Assembly (NCBI GenBank): GCA_950295325.1
Contig: OX485803.1
Location: forward strand, 3,782,001 to 3,846,000
From: Polytrichum commune
Taxonomy: Eukaryota > Streptophyta > Polytrichopsida > Polytrichales > Polytrichaceae
Direction of reading: 5' to 3'
Length of the DNA: 64,000 bases
Each line of letters begins with the position of its first letter. The stretch's first letter is position 1. Below the pieces are notes generated by a model, which saw only the letters and a list, made by a program, of their open reading frames with translations, searched no databases and was not told the DNA's origin. Shown one piece after another: positions 1 through 10,699 of this stretch. Both the position numbers and the translations under genes were made by a program.

Positions 1-341
1 CACCACACGACATCGAACGGATCATGCTCATGGTCACTTGGACTATTTTCAAAAACCACCTCTTGAAGATAGGACTAACACAAAATCAGGAGACCACGGC
101 ACTCCAAACGCTCACAACCGTGGATTTACCCTATTCATTCATATGTGAGGACCCGCACGCACCGACATCCATTGAAACAACAATCGGGTTGGAGGGCGCG
201 GTCACATACGGCTTCACACCACACTTGAGGGTCCGTGACCACACCACATGACTTCGGAGGTGTGTCGGGACGGCCTTGGGACACTTTCTTTCGGGCTCTC
301 ACAATTTCGTGGTCACGGCTCTTGGCTCATGTGTGAATCGT
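1..341 (+). repeat. Dispersed repeat, copy 1 (cut by window start)
   Basis: This stretch matches the reverse complement of 52745-53106 almost throughout. Shared landmarks are GAACGGATCATG, CGCTCACAACCGT, GTGAGGACCCGCA, ACTTCACACTACACT-like, and GGTCACGGCTCTTGGCTC. Divergence is mostly single-base transitions plus small indels. No coding potential is evident. It may be a fragment of a larger repetitive element whose left part lies outside the window. The family is not recognised. Confidence 0.7.
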
Positions 342-482
342 TTGCTTTTAGCCCTAGAGGCGAGGTAAAGAAAGCAAGGTGATGAATCGATGGATCAATG
401 AATGTGTACATGCCTCCCTCCCTATACAACTGTGGCCCTTGGTAGCTAAAGTGCACCTTTATTAACATACATCCGCCCTGAC

Positions 483-551
483 AGCAGCAGCAGCAGCAGC
501 ACAGCGGCTCCCTTGCCTTGCCTAGCCCAGCCTAGCCTAGCCTCGCCTCCG
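483..551. repeat. (CAG)n and CCTAG-type simple repeats
   Basis: About six CAG units are followed by an imperfect pentameric run of CCTTG, CCTAG and CCTCG units. This is an ordinary microsatellite with no gene context. Confidence 0.7.
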
Positions 552-958
552 CCCTGTGTTAAAACGTTAATAATTGACCCAGGGTTTTAGCGTCACCACT
601 TTTTATCGGGTAGCTGACTCATGTGCCAGATATTGCACGAATGGGGCGCTGGCATTAGATATTATGGGCCTGGTGCACCACGTGGCAATGTCTGCCCTCC
701 TATTCATACATCCGGGCCCACCCTCATCACTGCGCTGTACCAGCTCCCCTGCCATGGTGGGGCCCACCTCTCGCCCTGCAGGGCTGGGTATATTATTATA
801 ATATCTTATACAATGATAGTTCTATTTGTATTATTATTATATAATGAGCGCTTTATGCTGTGTGCCTTGCGAGTACCGACCGGAAGGGTGGGGTCTAGCT
901 AGCTAGCAAGCAGCTGAGGAAGAAGCAGCCTTGGGGGTTTTGTGAATTTGGAGGACTC

Positions 959-1189
959 CACTAACTAGGGTATTTGGTGTCACTTACTATTTGGATGTCG
1001 CTTACAGTGTTGTATGTTCTTTTGACTGGTGATGTAAGTTGTTTTTATCAAGTAAAGTTGTTAATGTTCTAAGACGTCCGAACCACCAATTCAATTTGTG
1101 TTTGGTGAAAGGAGAGAGATATATACATTAAGTAGATATGATATTGTAATTCTAAATAGTAAGTGACATTAAACATCATATTTAGCGTG
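959..1189 (+). mobile_element. TA-target MITE (CACTAAAT family), diverged copy
   Basis: The copy opens with CACTAACTAGGGTATTTGGTG and closes with ATCATATTTAGCGTG. The subterminal box TCACTTACTATTTGGA recurs inverted near the right end. It aligns with the better-preserved copies at 6818-7015 and 5332-5547. The expected TA target duplication is no longer readable. It is non-coding. Confidence 0.55.
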
Positions 1190-1543
1190 TTTATGAGCTT
1201 TACTATTATTCTATTCTATTCTATTGGTCATTTGATTGATTTTTTATTTGTTTAGTTGCCTTGTTTAGTAGCTCCTTGTTTCATTGATGCGGCTTGGGGT
1301 AGCCAACTCTGCAGACCGTTGCTCTACAAATGTATCGCATTAGCAAATGGAAGGGGATCCCAATTGTGCCAAGTTATGTCTTGTTTGAGTCCCATATGAA
1401 AATGTTGTGAGGGTTTGCCAAAGTTTATTCATGGATGATCCCAAAACCACGCATGAGATGGTAAGTGTTAAGGTAAAAGCTTGGCAGCCATGAATGGCAA
1501 GGATAGGCATACATGTAGATCAATGTATGAAGGCAAGCAACAT

Positions 1544-1789
1544 GGCTGGGGATTCGTGGCACTCAAGTAAAATCATCCATCCAAGATATCGTGGATGAAG
1601 TGGCTCCAATAAAAAAAGCCCCCCTATGGGGTTGAGGGCCGATTCATTCGAATGTGATGTCACTAGATTAATTCGGGGCCTTTGACTCTATTTCCGGAAT
1701 CAGATTGCCCAAAATTAGCCATTTAGATGATTCCTGCATTTTTTTCATCCGCACGGATGATTTTACTTGAGTGCCACGAATCCCCGGCC
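1544..1789. mobile_element. Mutator-like MITE with 9-bp TSD
   Basis: The 246-bp element has ~35-bp terminal inverted repeats that differ at one position, beginning GGCTGGGGATTCGTGGCACT on the left and GGCCGGGGATTCGTGGCACT on the right strand. It is flanked by a perfect 9-bp direct repeat AAGCAACAT (1535-1543 and 1790-1798). Long TIRs with a 9-bp TSD are characteristic of Mutator-like elements. It is non-autonomous and has no ORF. Two related copies lie at 9669-9912 and 10104-10353. The interior box of CCCCTATGGGGTTGAGGGCC type recurs in them. Confidence 0.88.
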
Positions 1790-1799
1790 AAGCAACATA

Positions 1800-3735
1800 A
1801 CAACCAAGGTGGTGTGACCAACAAGGCAATTCATTCTAGGGTTAAACGGTTGAGAATTAAGGCTAGTAGCTATTGATCTTGATATAAGAAGCTAGCCATA
1901 AGAGAATAAGTAGTAGTAGTAGATGTAGGACAAAAAAAAAATACCAACTTGAGAGTTCTGTAATTAGAAGGCCAACTACAATCTGCCATGGCAATTTTGT
2001 ATCTTGAAGGCCATGGAAAGGAGTGAAGAAAGTTGTTAACTACATTTTATGATGCTCAATGTATGTCTAAATGGATGATAAGGTAGCCACACATACTTCC
2101 AAGAGAATAGTAGAGCAATGTAGATGGACAATAGGTCATAATAGTAGTCTACATGGACTCCCTAGTAGCAACCCTCGATGCACCAAAGTAAGTTGAGAGA
2201 CTGAGGAGGTAGGAAGCAAGGAGTCAGGACATATGTGGAGTCAACCAAGTTTTGGGTCTGGTTCAGTTCCAAAATTCCCAACCAGGAGAGACGGGCACGG
2301 AACTGTGCTTGGACCCCGTGTGGTCCAAACCAGGAACCTAACGTCACCTTAGCTGAAGGCAACCAATAAATCCTCTAGAATCACCACCACCCTAGCCAAG
2401 GTGTCCCTATCTCATGAGTCACCACCACTCCAACCAGGCGGCTAGTTGTACTGACTTATCTAGGACAAATACATGGAATAGGGAAGGGTAGATTCAAGAT
2501 AGGAGAAGGAAGATCAACAAGAGGTCGGAGGGACCGGTTAACAATAAGATGTTGGTGACCATTCTTTGAATCAATATGTGCTTATTGTGCAAGATTTTAG
2601 GGTGTTGCTTGTGGGTGGTTGTTGGTTATAGCATCATGTACCATATGATAACTACATCTATACTTGTCCTTATGATTAGCCTATGAACACAATTTTGATT
2701 GTCAAACAACCGTGGTTGTTTCTACCAAATTTTGTTGATAATTGAAAAAAGGGTATTAACACATCTTAAGATGTAGTTTTGGGTTGTCAAATGAATAAAC
2801 TACGATTTACATGTGTGCCCGAAACTTGACACTAGACATTCGTGTTCAAATCATATCTAGGCAATGTATTGGAGTGGGTTCTAGATGGGGGTCATAATTA
2901 GGTGTGATTACTATAGGGTGAATAGGAGGTGAGTGCACTTATTATGGATTATGTTAAGCAATACATGATAACATGTAGGGCTTTGATAGTAAAGCATAAG
3001 TTGAATGAGAAAATTACCAATTGCTACACAAGGAACATGAAATTTGGTATTTCTATATATGAAGTCCATGTGAATCCCCTATGTCTTTCATTTCAAGTAT
3101 GGATATGTACCTATATGCTAGAATTCATTCCTAGGTTGCTCAAATTTGGTACATGTCCATGCTTATTCGGGACCTGAACTTTGTCCTTGAAAGAAAGTGT
3201 CCATATGAGTGGATGAATTATATATACATGATGAACAACATGACTTAGTTCGACTTCAAGTCCATAATCCAAAATCAAAGGAGCATCAAATTGCCTTGTC
3301 AATATTCCAGGTGCAAGGACGTGGCTGCTCCACCTGTGAATATGCAATTTCCACTTGTCAACACATGTGCATTGTGGTATCCCACTTTATGTGCTGCCAA
3401 ATTTGATCATATCTGGTTGTTAGAGGAGCCGAGGTCTACTTAATCATGCTTTTGAATAAATACACACACTTGAGCCAAACATTAGAATGATGGCTTTTCT
3501 TCCTAGTATGTGAGCCCAAAAATAGTGCCCACATGTGCCTTAACCCTTGGGAATGGTTAGGATTGGGTTTTGATTTTTAGTTATCTATTGAAAATATAAA
3601 AAGAGTGAAGATGTGTGTTTAGTTTAGTGTTAGGATAGTTATAACCTAGGCTGTGAGTTAGTGGTGTGGCTAGTCCTGGATTAATTTAAGTCCAAGGTTG
3701 ATTGAATTGTAGTTAGGAGTCAAGGCTTATGCAAG
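1800..3735. other. Intergenic, no recognised gene
   Basis: The region is A+T-rich sequence with short chance reading frames only. I see no domain, RNA gene or clear TIR pair here. Confidence 0.5.
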
Positions 3736-3739
3736 AAAC

Positions 3740-5155
3740 TAGTTAGTAAGGGTGGAATTAGTGGTTCAAGCGGGCAATACTGCTCGTGTTAGGCTCGGGT
3801 GGTGCCCGTTTAAGGAAAGGGGTGGCGTGAAGGATAGACAAACTGCTGGATTTCTGGGCATGAGGAAGGGAGTCCCCTGTTCGGCCAGGGAGCTCTCGGG
3901 AACAGTCTCTTGGCAGTTAGGGGTACAGAATGCGGAGCTTGGCAGCCGAGGGCTGGCTGGACTCCTCCGAGGTTACTCTCGACTTGATGAATGAGGTCGT
4001 GGGTTGAGTGGGAATGAGGGGGAGCTGGCGAGGAGGACCAGATCGAGTACCCTGGCGGCTGGGATACGACAATGCGGCCAAGCTGAAGAGGCATTCGCTC
4101 AAAGGGAAGGGATTTAGCTGAGGAAAACAAAGGCAAGGAGCTGGGTACAGATCCACGTGACATCCGACTGGGCTAGGGAGAAGGGGGCTGGTGTGAGGAC
4201 TGAAGGCAGATCTTGATCAAGGATGAAGCTCAGCTGAAGAAAAATTGGGGAGAGCCGAGCGCTCTCGGTTGAGGAGTTGCTGCCCTCGAACCAAGAGGCA
4301 AGAGGCAAGAGGCATAGATGGCGGGGTAAAATTTCGGTGATCAGTAAGCTGCTTCACCCAATCGGAGAGGCTGGGAGCTGCTCGGCAATCTCGGAAGTAA
4401 CAAAGCGGGTTGAATTCGCAGCCCTTACGAGGGCGAGAGGTCATCAGGTGATAGATCAACTACCCAACTTGGCATTAACTTCAAGAGGTGTAGTGTCTGG
4501 ACGAGCAGAGAGTCTTCCGAATGCAGGATGGCCTCAAGAATGCCGAATTCCACCCTGATCAGCTGGCATTGTGTTAGGAGATCTCAGGGCAATGAGGATT
4601 CATTGGGAAAAAGCTGGATTTATTGAAGCTAGAGGGGAGGGAGCTCTCAGGGGCTCGTAGAATGTGCTGGATTGAAGCGAACACAATTGGGAGCGCCGAA
4701 CTGGGCCTCTGAAGTACCGGCCATGCCTGGGATGAGTAATGACGGGCGATGACGGGCCTTGGCCGTCACCGGACAGCGCAAAATTAAGAGCTGGCTTTTA
4801 CTACTGAGATCGGTGGATGGGGGTTTAGTTAATAGGTGGAAAGGGGATGAGGATAGTAAGTTGGGGACGGGATTAGGGGATTTAGCCACCCTTGGGGGGT
4901 TACCACTTAGTAGTTGAGGTTTTAATGAAAGTAAGAGGCATTAAGGAGTAAGGTTGTGGCATGAGGGAGAAGGATGTGAGAGGGGGTGTCACATACATGT
5001 AACTCTGACTATGAAATAAAACCTATGCGGGTGAGTTTGTATTGAGTCCTGGGGCAGTCTCAAAGCATCACAAGGCCTTAGGGAAAGAGTGTTAGTTGCA
5101 CACCTCCACCTGGACTACGACGCATACGGGTGGGGGTTTGTGGCTGACATAGTAC
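3740..5155. other. G+C-rich island of unknown nature
   Basis: The base composition rises abruptly relative to both flanks and the + strand becomes purine-rich. Open frames on both strands (for example 3810-4163 minus and 4277-4558 plus) overlap each other and show no recognisable motif, so I do not call them genes. The right edge, 4990-5150, has an AATAAA-like ATGAAATAAAACC box, then a stretch rich in GGGGCAG and GGTGGGGG that ends in GGCTGACA. A solo LTR or other retroelement remnant is possible, but I could not find a convincing TG...CA boundary with a 5-bp TSD. Confidence 0.35.
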
Positions 5156-5331
5156 ACTCTAACCTCCCTAATATCATGCATGTGACAAATAAAATGCACG
5201 TGACATTAAAGAGGTCTCAACGTTAACATGGATGCATGATAATAGAGATTTAGTGTAGCATGTGACATTATGAAATAACACAAAGTCAACATTGCAACAA
5301 TGAAGATAGTGTCATTTATTATTTATAGTTG

Positions 5332-5547
5332 CACTAAGCTGAGTATTATATTTAGTGACACTTACTATTTTCAATGACATCTATTGGAGTCGATGAAATT
5401 CATTACCAAGTAAAGTTTTTAATCTTCTATAATGTCAAAACGACTATTTTGACATTTGTTGGTAAAATATGAGATATACAGTAAATGGATATCACATTGT
5501 GTAATTCCAAGTAGTCAGTGATACTAAATAAAGCATTTAGCTTAGTG
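5332..5547 (+). mobile_element. TA-target MITE (CACTAAAT family), diverged copy
   Basis: It starts CACTAAGCTGAG and ends AGCATTTAGCTTAGTG. Internal boxes match the other copies: CACTTACTATTTTCAATGAC, CAAGTAAAGTTTTTAATCTT and GACATTTGTTGGTAAAATATG. Sequence just right of it (5690-5815) is a direct repeat of 52329-52450, which lies inside a longer member of the same family. Confidence 0.55.
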
Positions 5548-5850
5548 CTGGTGATGTTAGCGAACAACTAGGCTACCTTCGTTGGCAGGACAGAGAATTT
5601 ACTGTACTTGATTGAGCCGGTTAACATTTTCTGCTAAGAGTACATAGTTAAAGTCAATTTACCACTTACATTGCTTCCACTCTGGTTTTGGCCAATGGAT
5701 GAACTCATCAATCATCCATGGCAATATTTGTTCACATCTTCATAAGAAGTGTCATCCGGAAAGTTACCATAGTGACATAAAATACCATATGACACTGAAT
5801 ATCGTATTTCATGTACTTAGGGTGAAGTCTAATGGATGATCCCTTAACTT

Positions 5851-5942
5851 TGGGGTTGTTTACATCATGGACCATGAAGTTGTCCCAAGGACCTGTAAAA
5901 GTTTTGATTGGTTGTTGAACTCGTTCTGGGATCACTTTGAGT
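5851..5942 (+). repeat. End fragment of GTTTACACCATGG repeat family
   Basis: The fragment begins GGGGTTGTTTACATCATGG and continues with ACCATGAAGTTGTCCCAAGG and TGGTTGTTGAACTCGTTC. This is the left end of the family seen complete at 44588-45162. Only about 90 bp remain. Confidence 0.6.
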
Positions 5943-6817
5943 AAAAATTAAAAATTTCTACATGATTTACTTCATTTATGATTAGAGTATATGTTTTTAG
6001 CTATTCTTCTTTTCACTTCAGTAAGTTCAACTCTTTCTACTGTAATTCACTGCCCTCTTGTATTATTTCCTTAGGAACTCTTCTAGCTAATTGATTTTCT
6101 ACTACAAGAAGTCAATTATATTCAATCCCTTCGTTATTTACAATCCCAAATCGTGTAATACTATGCAAGTTGCTATAATGTTAGGCATGTTCCTCAAAGG
6201 TGTTTCAAATCGCTTAATTATTAGCCTTCATCTACCCTTCAAAATCACAAATGCTCATTCTACACACATCCTAGTTGAAGATTGAGTAAAAATTTCAATT
6301 TGCCTCATTCCTGGATAATACAGACTTTCTACCCTTAAATGGAGAATACATCCAATGCTCCATTGGATATGTAGCGTAACTTATAAATTTATATGGCTAA
6401 AATTTACCTTCTATACATCCACGTCCAATTCTTGTAACATGAAAAACAACCCAATCATGAAGATTTAATGCCCAACCATATTTATAAATTTAGAAAATAC
6501 ATTGTGGTCCAATAACTCCCTATAGAATTGATTATTAAAAAATAAAAAATAAAAAATCGCTCTAGCAATCATCTCCACCAATTAGAAAAGCTAAAACATC
6601 GATATGTAACCTATATATTGCCCCTATGATGTAATGTATGCCATATATCTCCTCAAACCTTGAAGATAAAATCTTATTATGCAATTTATGTGGAGTTTGC
6701 ATGATAACTAGTTGATTATGCTACTTAATAGCTCTACAAAACTCCCTTATTATTTTTGATAATGTATTCTTGTGGACTTCATACATGTCTCATATATTTT
6801 GCAATCTATCACCACTA

Positions 6818-7015
6818 CACTAAATATGATATTTAGTGTGACTTACTATTTGGAATTACACAATGCTACATCTTTTTATTATATATCTCATATTTTACCA
6901 ACAAATGTTAAATTGGTAGTTTGGACACTATAGAACATTGACAACTTTTCTTGGTAAAAAATTATAGCACCATGTAAATCCAAATAATAAGTCGCACTAA
7001 ATATCATATTTGGTG
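6818..7015. mobile_element. TA-target MITE nested in Harbinger remnant
   Basis: The 198-bp element has inverted ends of CACTAAATATGATATTTAGTG type (right end, reverse complement: CACCAAATATGATATTTAGTG) and is flanked by TA (816-817 and 7016-7017 in local numbering). The equivalent empty site in the Harbinger copy near 42270 reads CGCTACCTAAC, so excision of the element plus one TA gives the uninterrupted site. A TA TSD points to the mariner/Stowaway type. Confidence 0.75.
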
Positions 7016-7232
7016 TACCCAACATATCCAACGACATTGCTATCCTCTCTTGCACTGGTACAATAACCCTAAAACGTATATCTATTTCTTCAAATAGGAG
7101 CGCAACCTTTCACACAAAATCCAAATGTAATATATTTTACTCGAGTTTGCTTCCTAAATCTTTATTTAGTTCACGAACCCAACAACAAGCGGTCTACAAA
7201 TCCCTACATCCGTGTTTGACTTCATATGCTCT

Positions 7233-8545
7233 CTCGGGGGCACTCCCTTGTATATTTTGCATGCACCTGCGATAATGACCTATTAAAATGGGGGCTATTT
7301 ACCTATGAGAAAGGATTATAAGGGATGCTAATTTTTGAAATAATGGTAAATTGTTGTGATTATTTGCACCTTATTGGTAATTATAAACTCTTGGATGGTT
7401 GATTTTATGGTACCCTATATTACTTATATGTATTTTTTTCCCCTGATTGCCCCCATTCCTTAAAGTGTATGATACAGTAGAATTCTTGTTAGAAGCACAT
7501 GTACAGAGTAAGAGAAACAAACATTTACTAGGGTTTAGGGTTCAGGGTCACACTGAAGTCCGGGCAAAGCAAAACACTAAACAATAACAATAAAAGATTG
7601 CAATTACATGTCATAAAGCAACACGAGCCAACGAATAAAAGTTGTGTTGGATAACACAGTTAGAAACCTTGAGGTCTTAGGGAACAGGCCAGCCACATGT
7701 GTCTCAAAGTCACATTTACAAGGTTTGCAAAATCCCTACAATTGATGCCTTGATATTCCAATCCTACACATTGGAGGAAAATCCCACGCCATGCAAGCAA
7801 AATCCACCTAAACTAGCTAGGCTACCATTTACACATGTGGGAGATATGAGGGTACTCGAACTGAAATGACTACTATAGATTTCAAGGTATACTAATGATC
7901 ATTCAGCCTTTTTCCAAATTATATCTCCACATGTGTGAGATAGTACAAATTTAGCAGGTTTTATTTTTTATTTGAAATGAACTCACTCAATGAGTTTGCA
8001 TCTACCTCATCTAAGGTGTAGATTTTGCTAGTTGATTCATACAGTATAGACACAGTTGAGATAATAGCATCCATATCAACCCCACACACAGCCACTCTCA
8101 ACATACTTATATTTGTTGAGACCCGGCTGTTTTTTGAACCAATGGAGGTAAGCCATAGCAGTTGGGAAGAGCGTTTCTCTATTTCCGTTATGGACTACAC
8201 GTTTCATCAAGTCAATGGGTTGCCAACAATTGCCCCACTTAGTACCAACCTTCACCCTTATCTTTTGAACCCTTCCTATATAGAACATGCCATATTTTGG
8301 TAGCAAAGTATTTAATTTTTGAAACTATCGCTTTCTCTCCATGCTATTTTATATGTACCACTTAGGTAATTTAATCATGTTTTGTCAAATGCTATATTAC
8401 ATATAATAATGTTTCACAATCCCAAAGCACCCTATACTACATCTAATAATTTACAAATTTTACGCCAAATTTTTATACAAGACCCTATATTTTATCGCAC
8501 GTAGTTCCTACGTTTTTCGCCAGTGCCCCCCCCCCCCCCCCCGAG
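7233..8545. mobile_element. hAT-like TIR element (CTCGGGGG family), long member
   Basis: The 1313-bp element is bounded by a perfect 8-bp TSD TATGCTCT (7225-7232 and 8546-8553). Its ends are CTCGGGGGCACT and, inverted, AGTGCCCC...CCGAG, where the right end is expanded into a long C run (8525-8542). Both subterminal regions match the 311-bp MITE at 37271-37581: GGGGCTATTTACC on the left and TTTATCGCACG...TTTTTCGCCAGTG on the right. The interior 7480-8310 has no recognisable transposase. It inserted into the Harbinger remnant, and the empty site can be read at about 42480-42500. An 8-bp TSD suggests hAT, but the terminal bases are not the usual CA/TG. Confidence 0.85.
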
Positions 8546-8784
8546 TATGCTCTTCTCTTTATGCCCCATGCTCTCATAAAGAAAGCTCAAAATTATAACC
8601 TTCTCCCATTGTCCTTGCAAAAATCAATGCTTGAATGTCCACAACATGCTTCACACGCATGTACAAAAACATGCATAATCCTAAGAGAAAAATAAGTCTC
8701 CTCCTCCTTTCCTTCATTGCAACCACGCTTGCTAAAATTCAAGGCGAAAACAAACAAAAACAAGAAGATAACAAAAGTGAAAAG

Positions 8785-9040
8785 GAATGAAGACAAGACA
8801 AGACAAGAGAATGGTCAAACTTGAATTTTTTTCGAAACTTGAATTTTTGGGCATACATCAAAGAAATCAACACATTCATTTTTTGGTGCATGGTCATTCC
8901 TCTTGGTCCACAGCTGGCTTACACCTAGTGAGGGGCCCAGAGGCTTTGTAAATTGATTTTTTAAGAAATCAGACCATGGAAGTTGGACCATCAAGTCACA
9001 CCATGGAAAAAGGCCACCTTCCATGGTCCATGGTGTAATC
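8785..9040 (+). repeat. GTTTACACCATGG repeat family, 3' half
   Basis: It carries the AAGACAAGACAAGACAAGAG box, GGTCATTCCTCTTGGTCCAC, CACCTAGTGAGGGGCCC and the terminal CCATGGTCCATGGTGTAA. All are shared in the same order with 42710-43490 and, inverted, with 44588-45000. It is non-coding. Confidence 0.65.
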
Positions 9041-9166
9041 GTAGCTTCAACAAGAATGTGAATGTTGGCCATGGGTAATAGGCAAATTTAATATTTTATG
9101 TATTTTTAGAACATATGTGGGGCTCGCAAATAAACCCGCTTGTACACATAGACTATGATACAATTA

Positions 9167-9539
9167 GGGGGAGTTTCCATGTAGGCCACTCGCCCAACAA
9201 ATTATAGCACGAGTAACGACAAACGCGGCCAAATGTAGAGGGAATTCGGTGAGATAGGGTTTGTATGTGCCAATTAGTTACTCCCATATTTGGCCCACCT
9301 ACTAACCTCCTCAACCTCCTCCTAAAACTGGTCTTCAATCCTCCGGTGACCAACACTTGTAGGTTGAAGATTCTTTAGTGGGTGCATGAAAGTCTAGTGG
9401 CATGTGTCCACGCCCCTCCACATTCTAGCGGACCCCCAAAATGTGGTTGGATAATGGCTTGTGCTCAACTACATGTGAACACCTCTGAGCCATTATTATC
9501 TAGAATCTAGTGGGTGAGTGGCCTACATGGAAACTCACC
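9167..9539. mobile_element. TIR element, ~30-bp inverted ends
   Basis: The left end GGGGGAGTTTCCATGTAGGC and the right end, inverted, GGTGAGTTTCCATGTAGGCC continue into matching CACTCGCCCA / CACTCACCCA. A TTA flanks the left end and ATTA the right, which is compatible with a 3-bp Harbinger-type target but not decisive. There is no coding content. Confidence 0.65.
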
Positions 9540-9668
9540 ATTACATGAAGATGGTAACGCTTCAATTAGATTGGTTGAATTGGTGAATAAGTAGAGGTCA
9601 TGGATTGTCTAATGATTTCGTGCATGAGGAAGTGGCATTAAGTTTTTCATATTTACCATCCATGGATA

Positions 9669-9912
9669 GCTAGGGATTTGTGGTGTATGTATAAACTCAT
9701 CCATTGCATAGGTGAAAACCTAGTGACTCATACTACAGCATGTAAATGACCATTTTAAGGTGATTTGACTCCCGAAATAGCATCAAAGACCCCAATTAAC
9801 GTTGTGTAGTTTAGTTGAGTGAAATTGGCCCTCAACCTTATAGGGGACTTGTTTTACTAGAGCCCCTTCATATACAATGGATGAGTTTATACATACGCCA
9901 CAAATCTCAAGC
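9669..9912. mobile_element. Mutator-like MITE, second copy
   Basis: The 244-bp element has ~38-bp inverted ends that differ at about three positions (GCTAGGGATTTGTGGTGTAT versus GCTTGAGATTTGTGGCGTAT). Its interior is the reverse-oriented equivalent of 1544-1789 (GGTTGAGGGCC box). The flanking 9-mers no longer match well. Confidence 0.75.
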
Positions 9913-10103
9913 CTATGTGGACAATGACAATATTTTTCTATTTGCAATGTTGTGTGGGCGGCATGTTATTGTATAACACAAAGACATGTGTTGTTTAATC
10001 AAGATCCCTCAATTAAAGATATCACATTTAGTAGAAGGCGTGTCTTGTCTAATAGGGGTGCACACAATGTAAGAATTGAGTATACAAAATGGTGTTTCAT
10101 TTG

Positions 10104-10353
10104 GGCTTGGGATTCATGGTGTCCTTGTAAACCCATCCGTCGTTGATGAAGGGGTTCCAATACAAAAATTACCCCTATAAGATTGAGGGCCGATTCATTC
10201 CATTTCGACTCCACTAGACCAGTTTGGGATCTCATATTCTATTTCCAGAATAAAAGAATTTTAAAATATTCATTTTAAAAGTTATAATATAATTAAGTGC
10301 ATTTTTCACCTTTACAATGCACGAGTTTCCATAGACACCACAAATCCCTAGCC
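10104..10353. mobile_element. Mutator-like MITE, third copy
   Basis: The 250-bp element has inverted ends GGCTTGGGATTCATGGTGTC and GGCTAGGGATTTGTGGTGTC. The interior AGATTGAGGGCCGATTCATT box matches 1544-1789. The flanking 9-mers TTTCATTTG and TTTTATATA agree at six of nine positions, consistent with an aged TSD. Confidence 0.7.
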
Positions 10354-10699
10354 TTTTATATATATTTTTTGGAACATAGAAGGCGTGTAGCCACCTGGCT
10401 AGTTTTTTCCGTCAAGTAGAGAGAATATTTTATAGTTGGGGATCGAACCACCAACCACTCCATTCAGTTGGGGTGTAAACTCGTTGTCAATCGAGGAAAT
10501 TTGACCTCATTAAAGTAACACCTTGTTGTTTCTTCACCTTGTTATGTTTTCTCCTCAGTGACGCAAACAGTACACCCCTAGATTTTTACCATTATGTGTA
10601 TTAAATTTTTACCCCTTTGTGGAATATCCGTGGGGGTCTTTACAACACTAAATATGATATTTAAGTCCTTTGACTCCATATGATATTTACACATTAAGT

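Larger units (their letters stand above)
5998..8790 (-). pseudogene. PIF/Harbinger-like transposase remnant, copy B (interrupted)
   Basis: The minus strand aligns piecewise with the better copy at 41397-42705. 5998-6300 corresponds to the C-terminal nuclease region (the NMPNI...CIVLH box), 6380-6810 and 7016-7230 to the middle, and 8546-8790 to the N-terminal end (CACEACCGHSS-like peptide). Many stops and frameshifts are present. Two younger elements interrupt it: a MITE at 6818-7015 and a 1.3-kb TIR element at 7233-8545. Removing each restores collinearity with copy A. Harbinger transposases cut DNA with a DDE catalytic core, but this copy cannot encode one. Confidence 0.65.

Noticed and set aside
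8525-8542. Long C run as a regulatory element
   Set aside because: It lies at the TIR of the 7233-8545 element, where the related MITE has CCCCCC. It is homopolymer expansion or a sequencing artefact.
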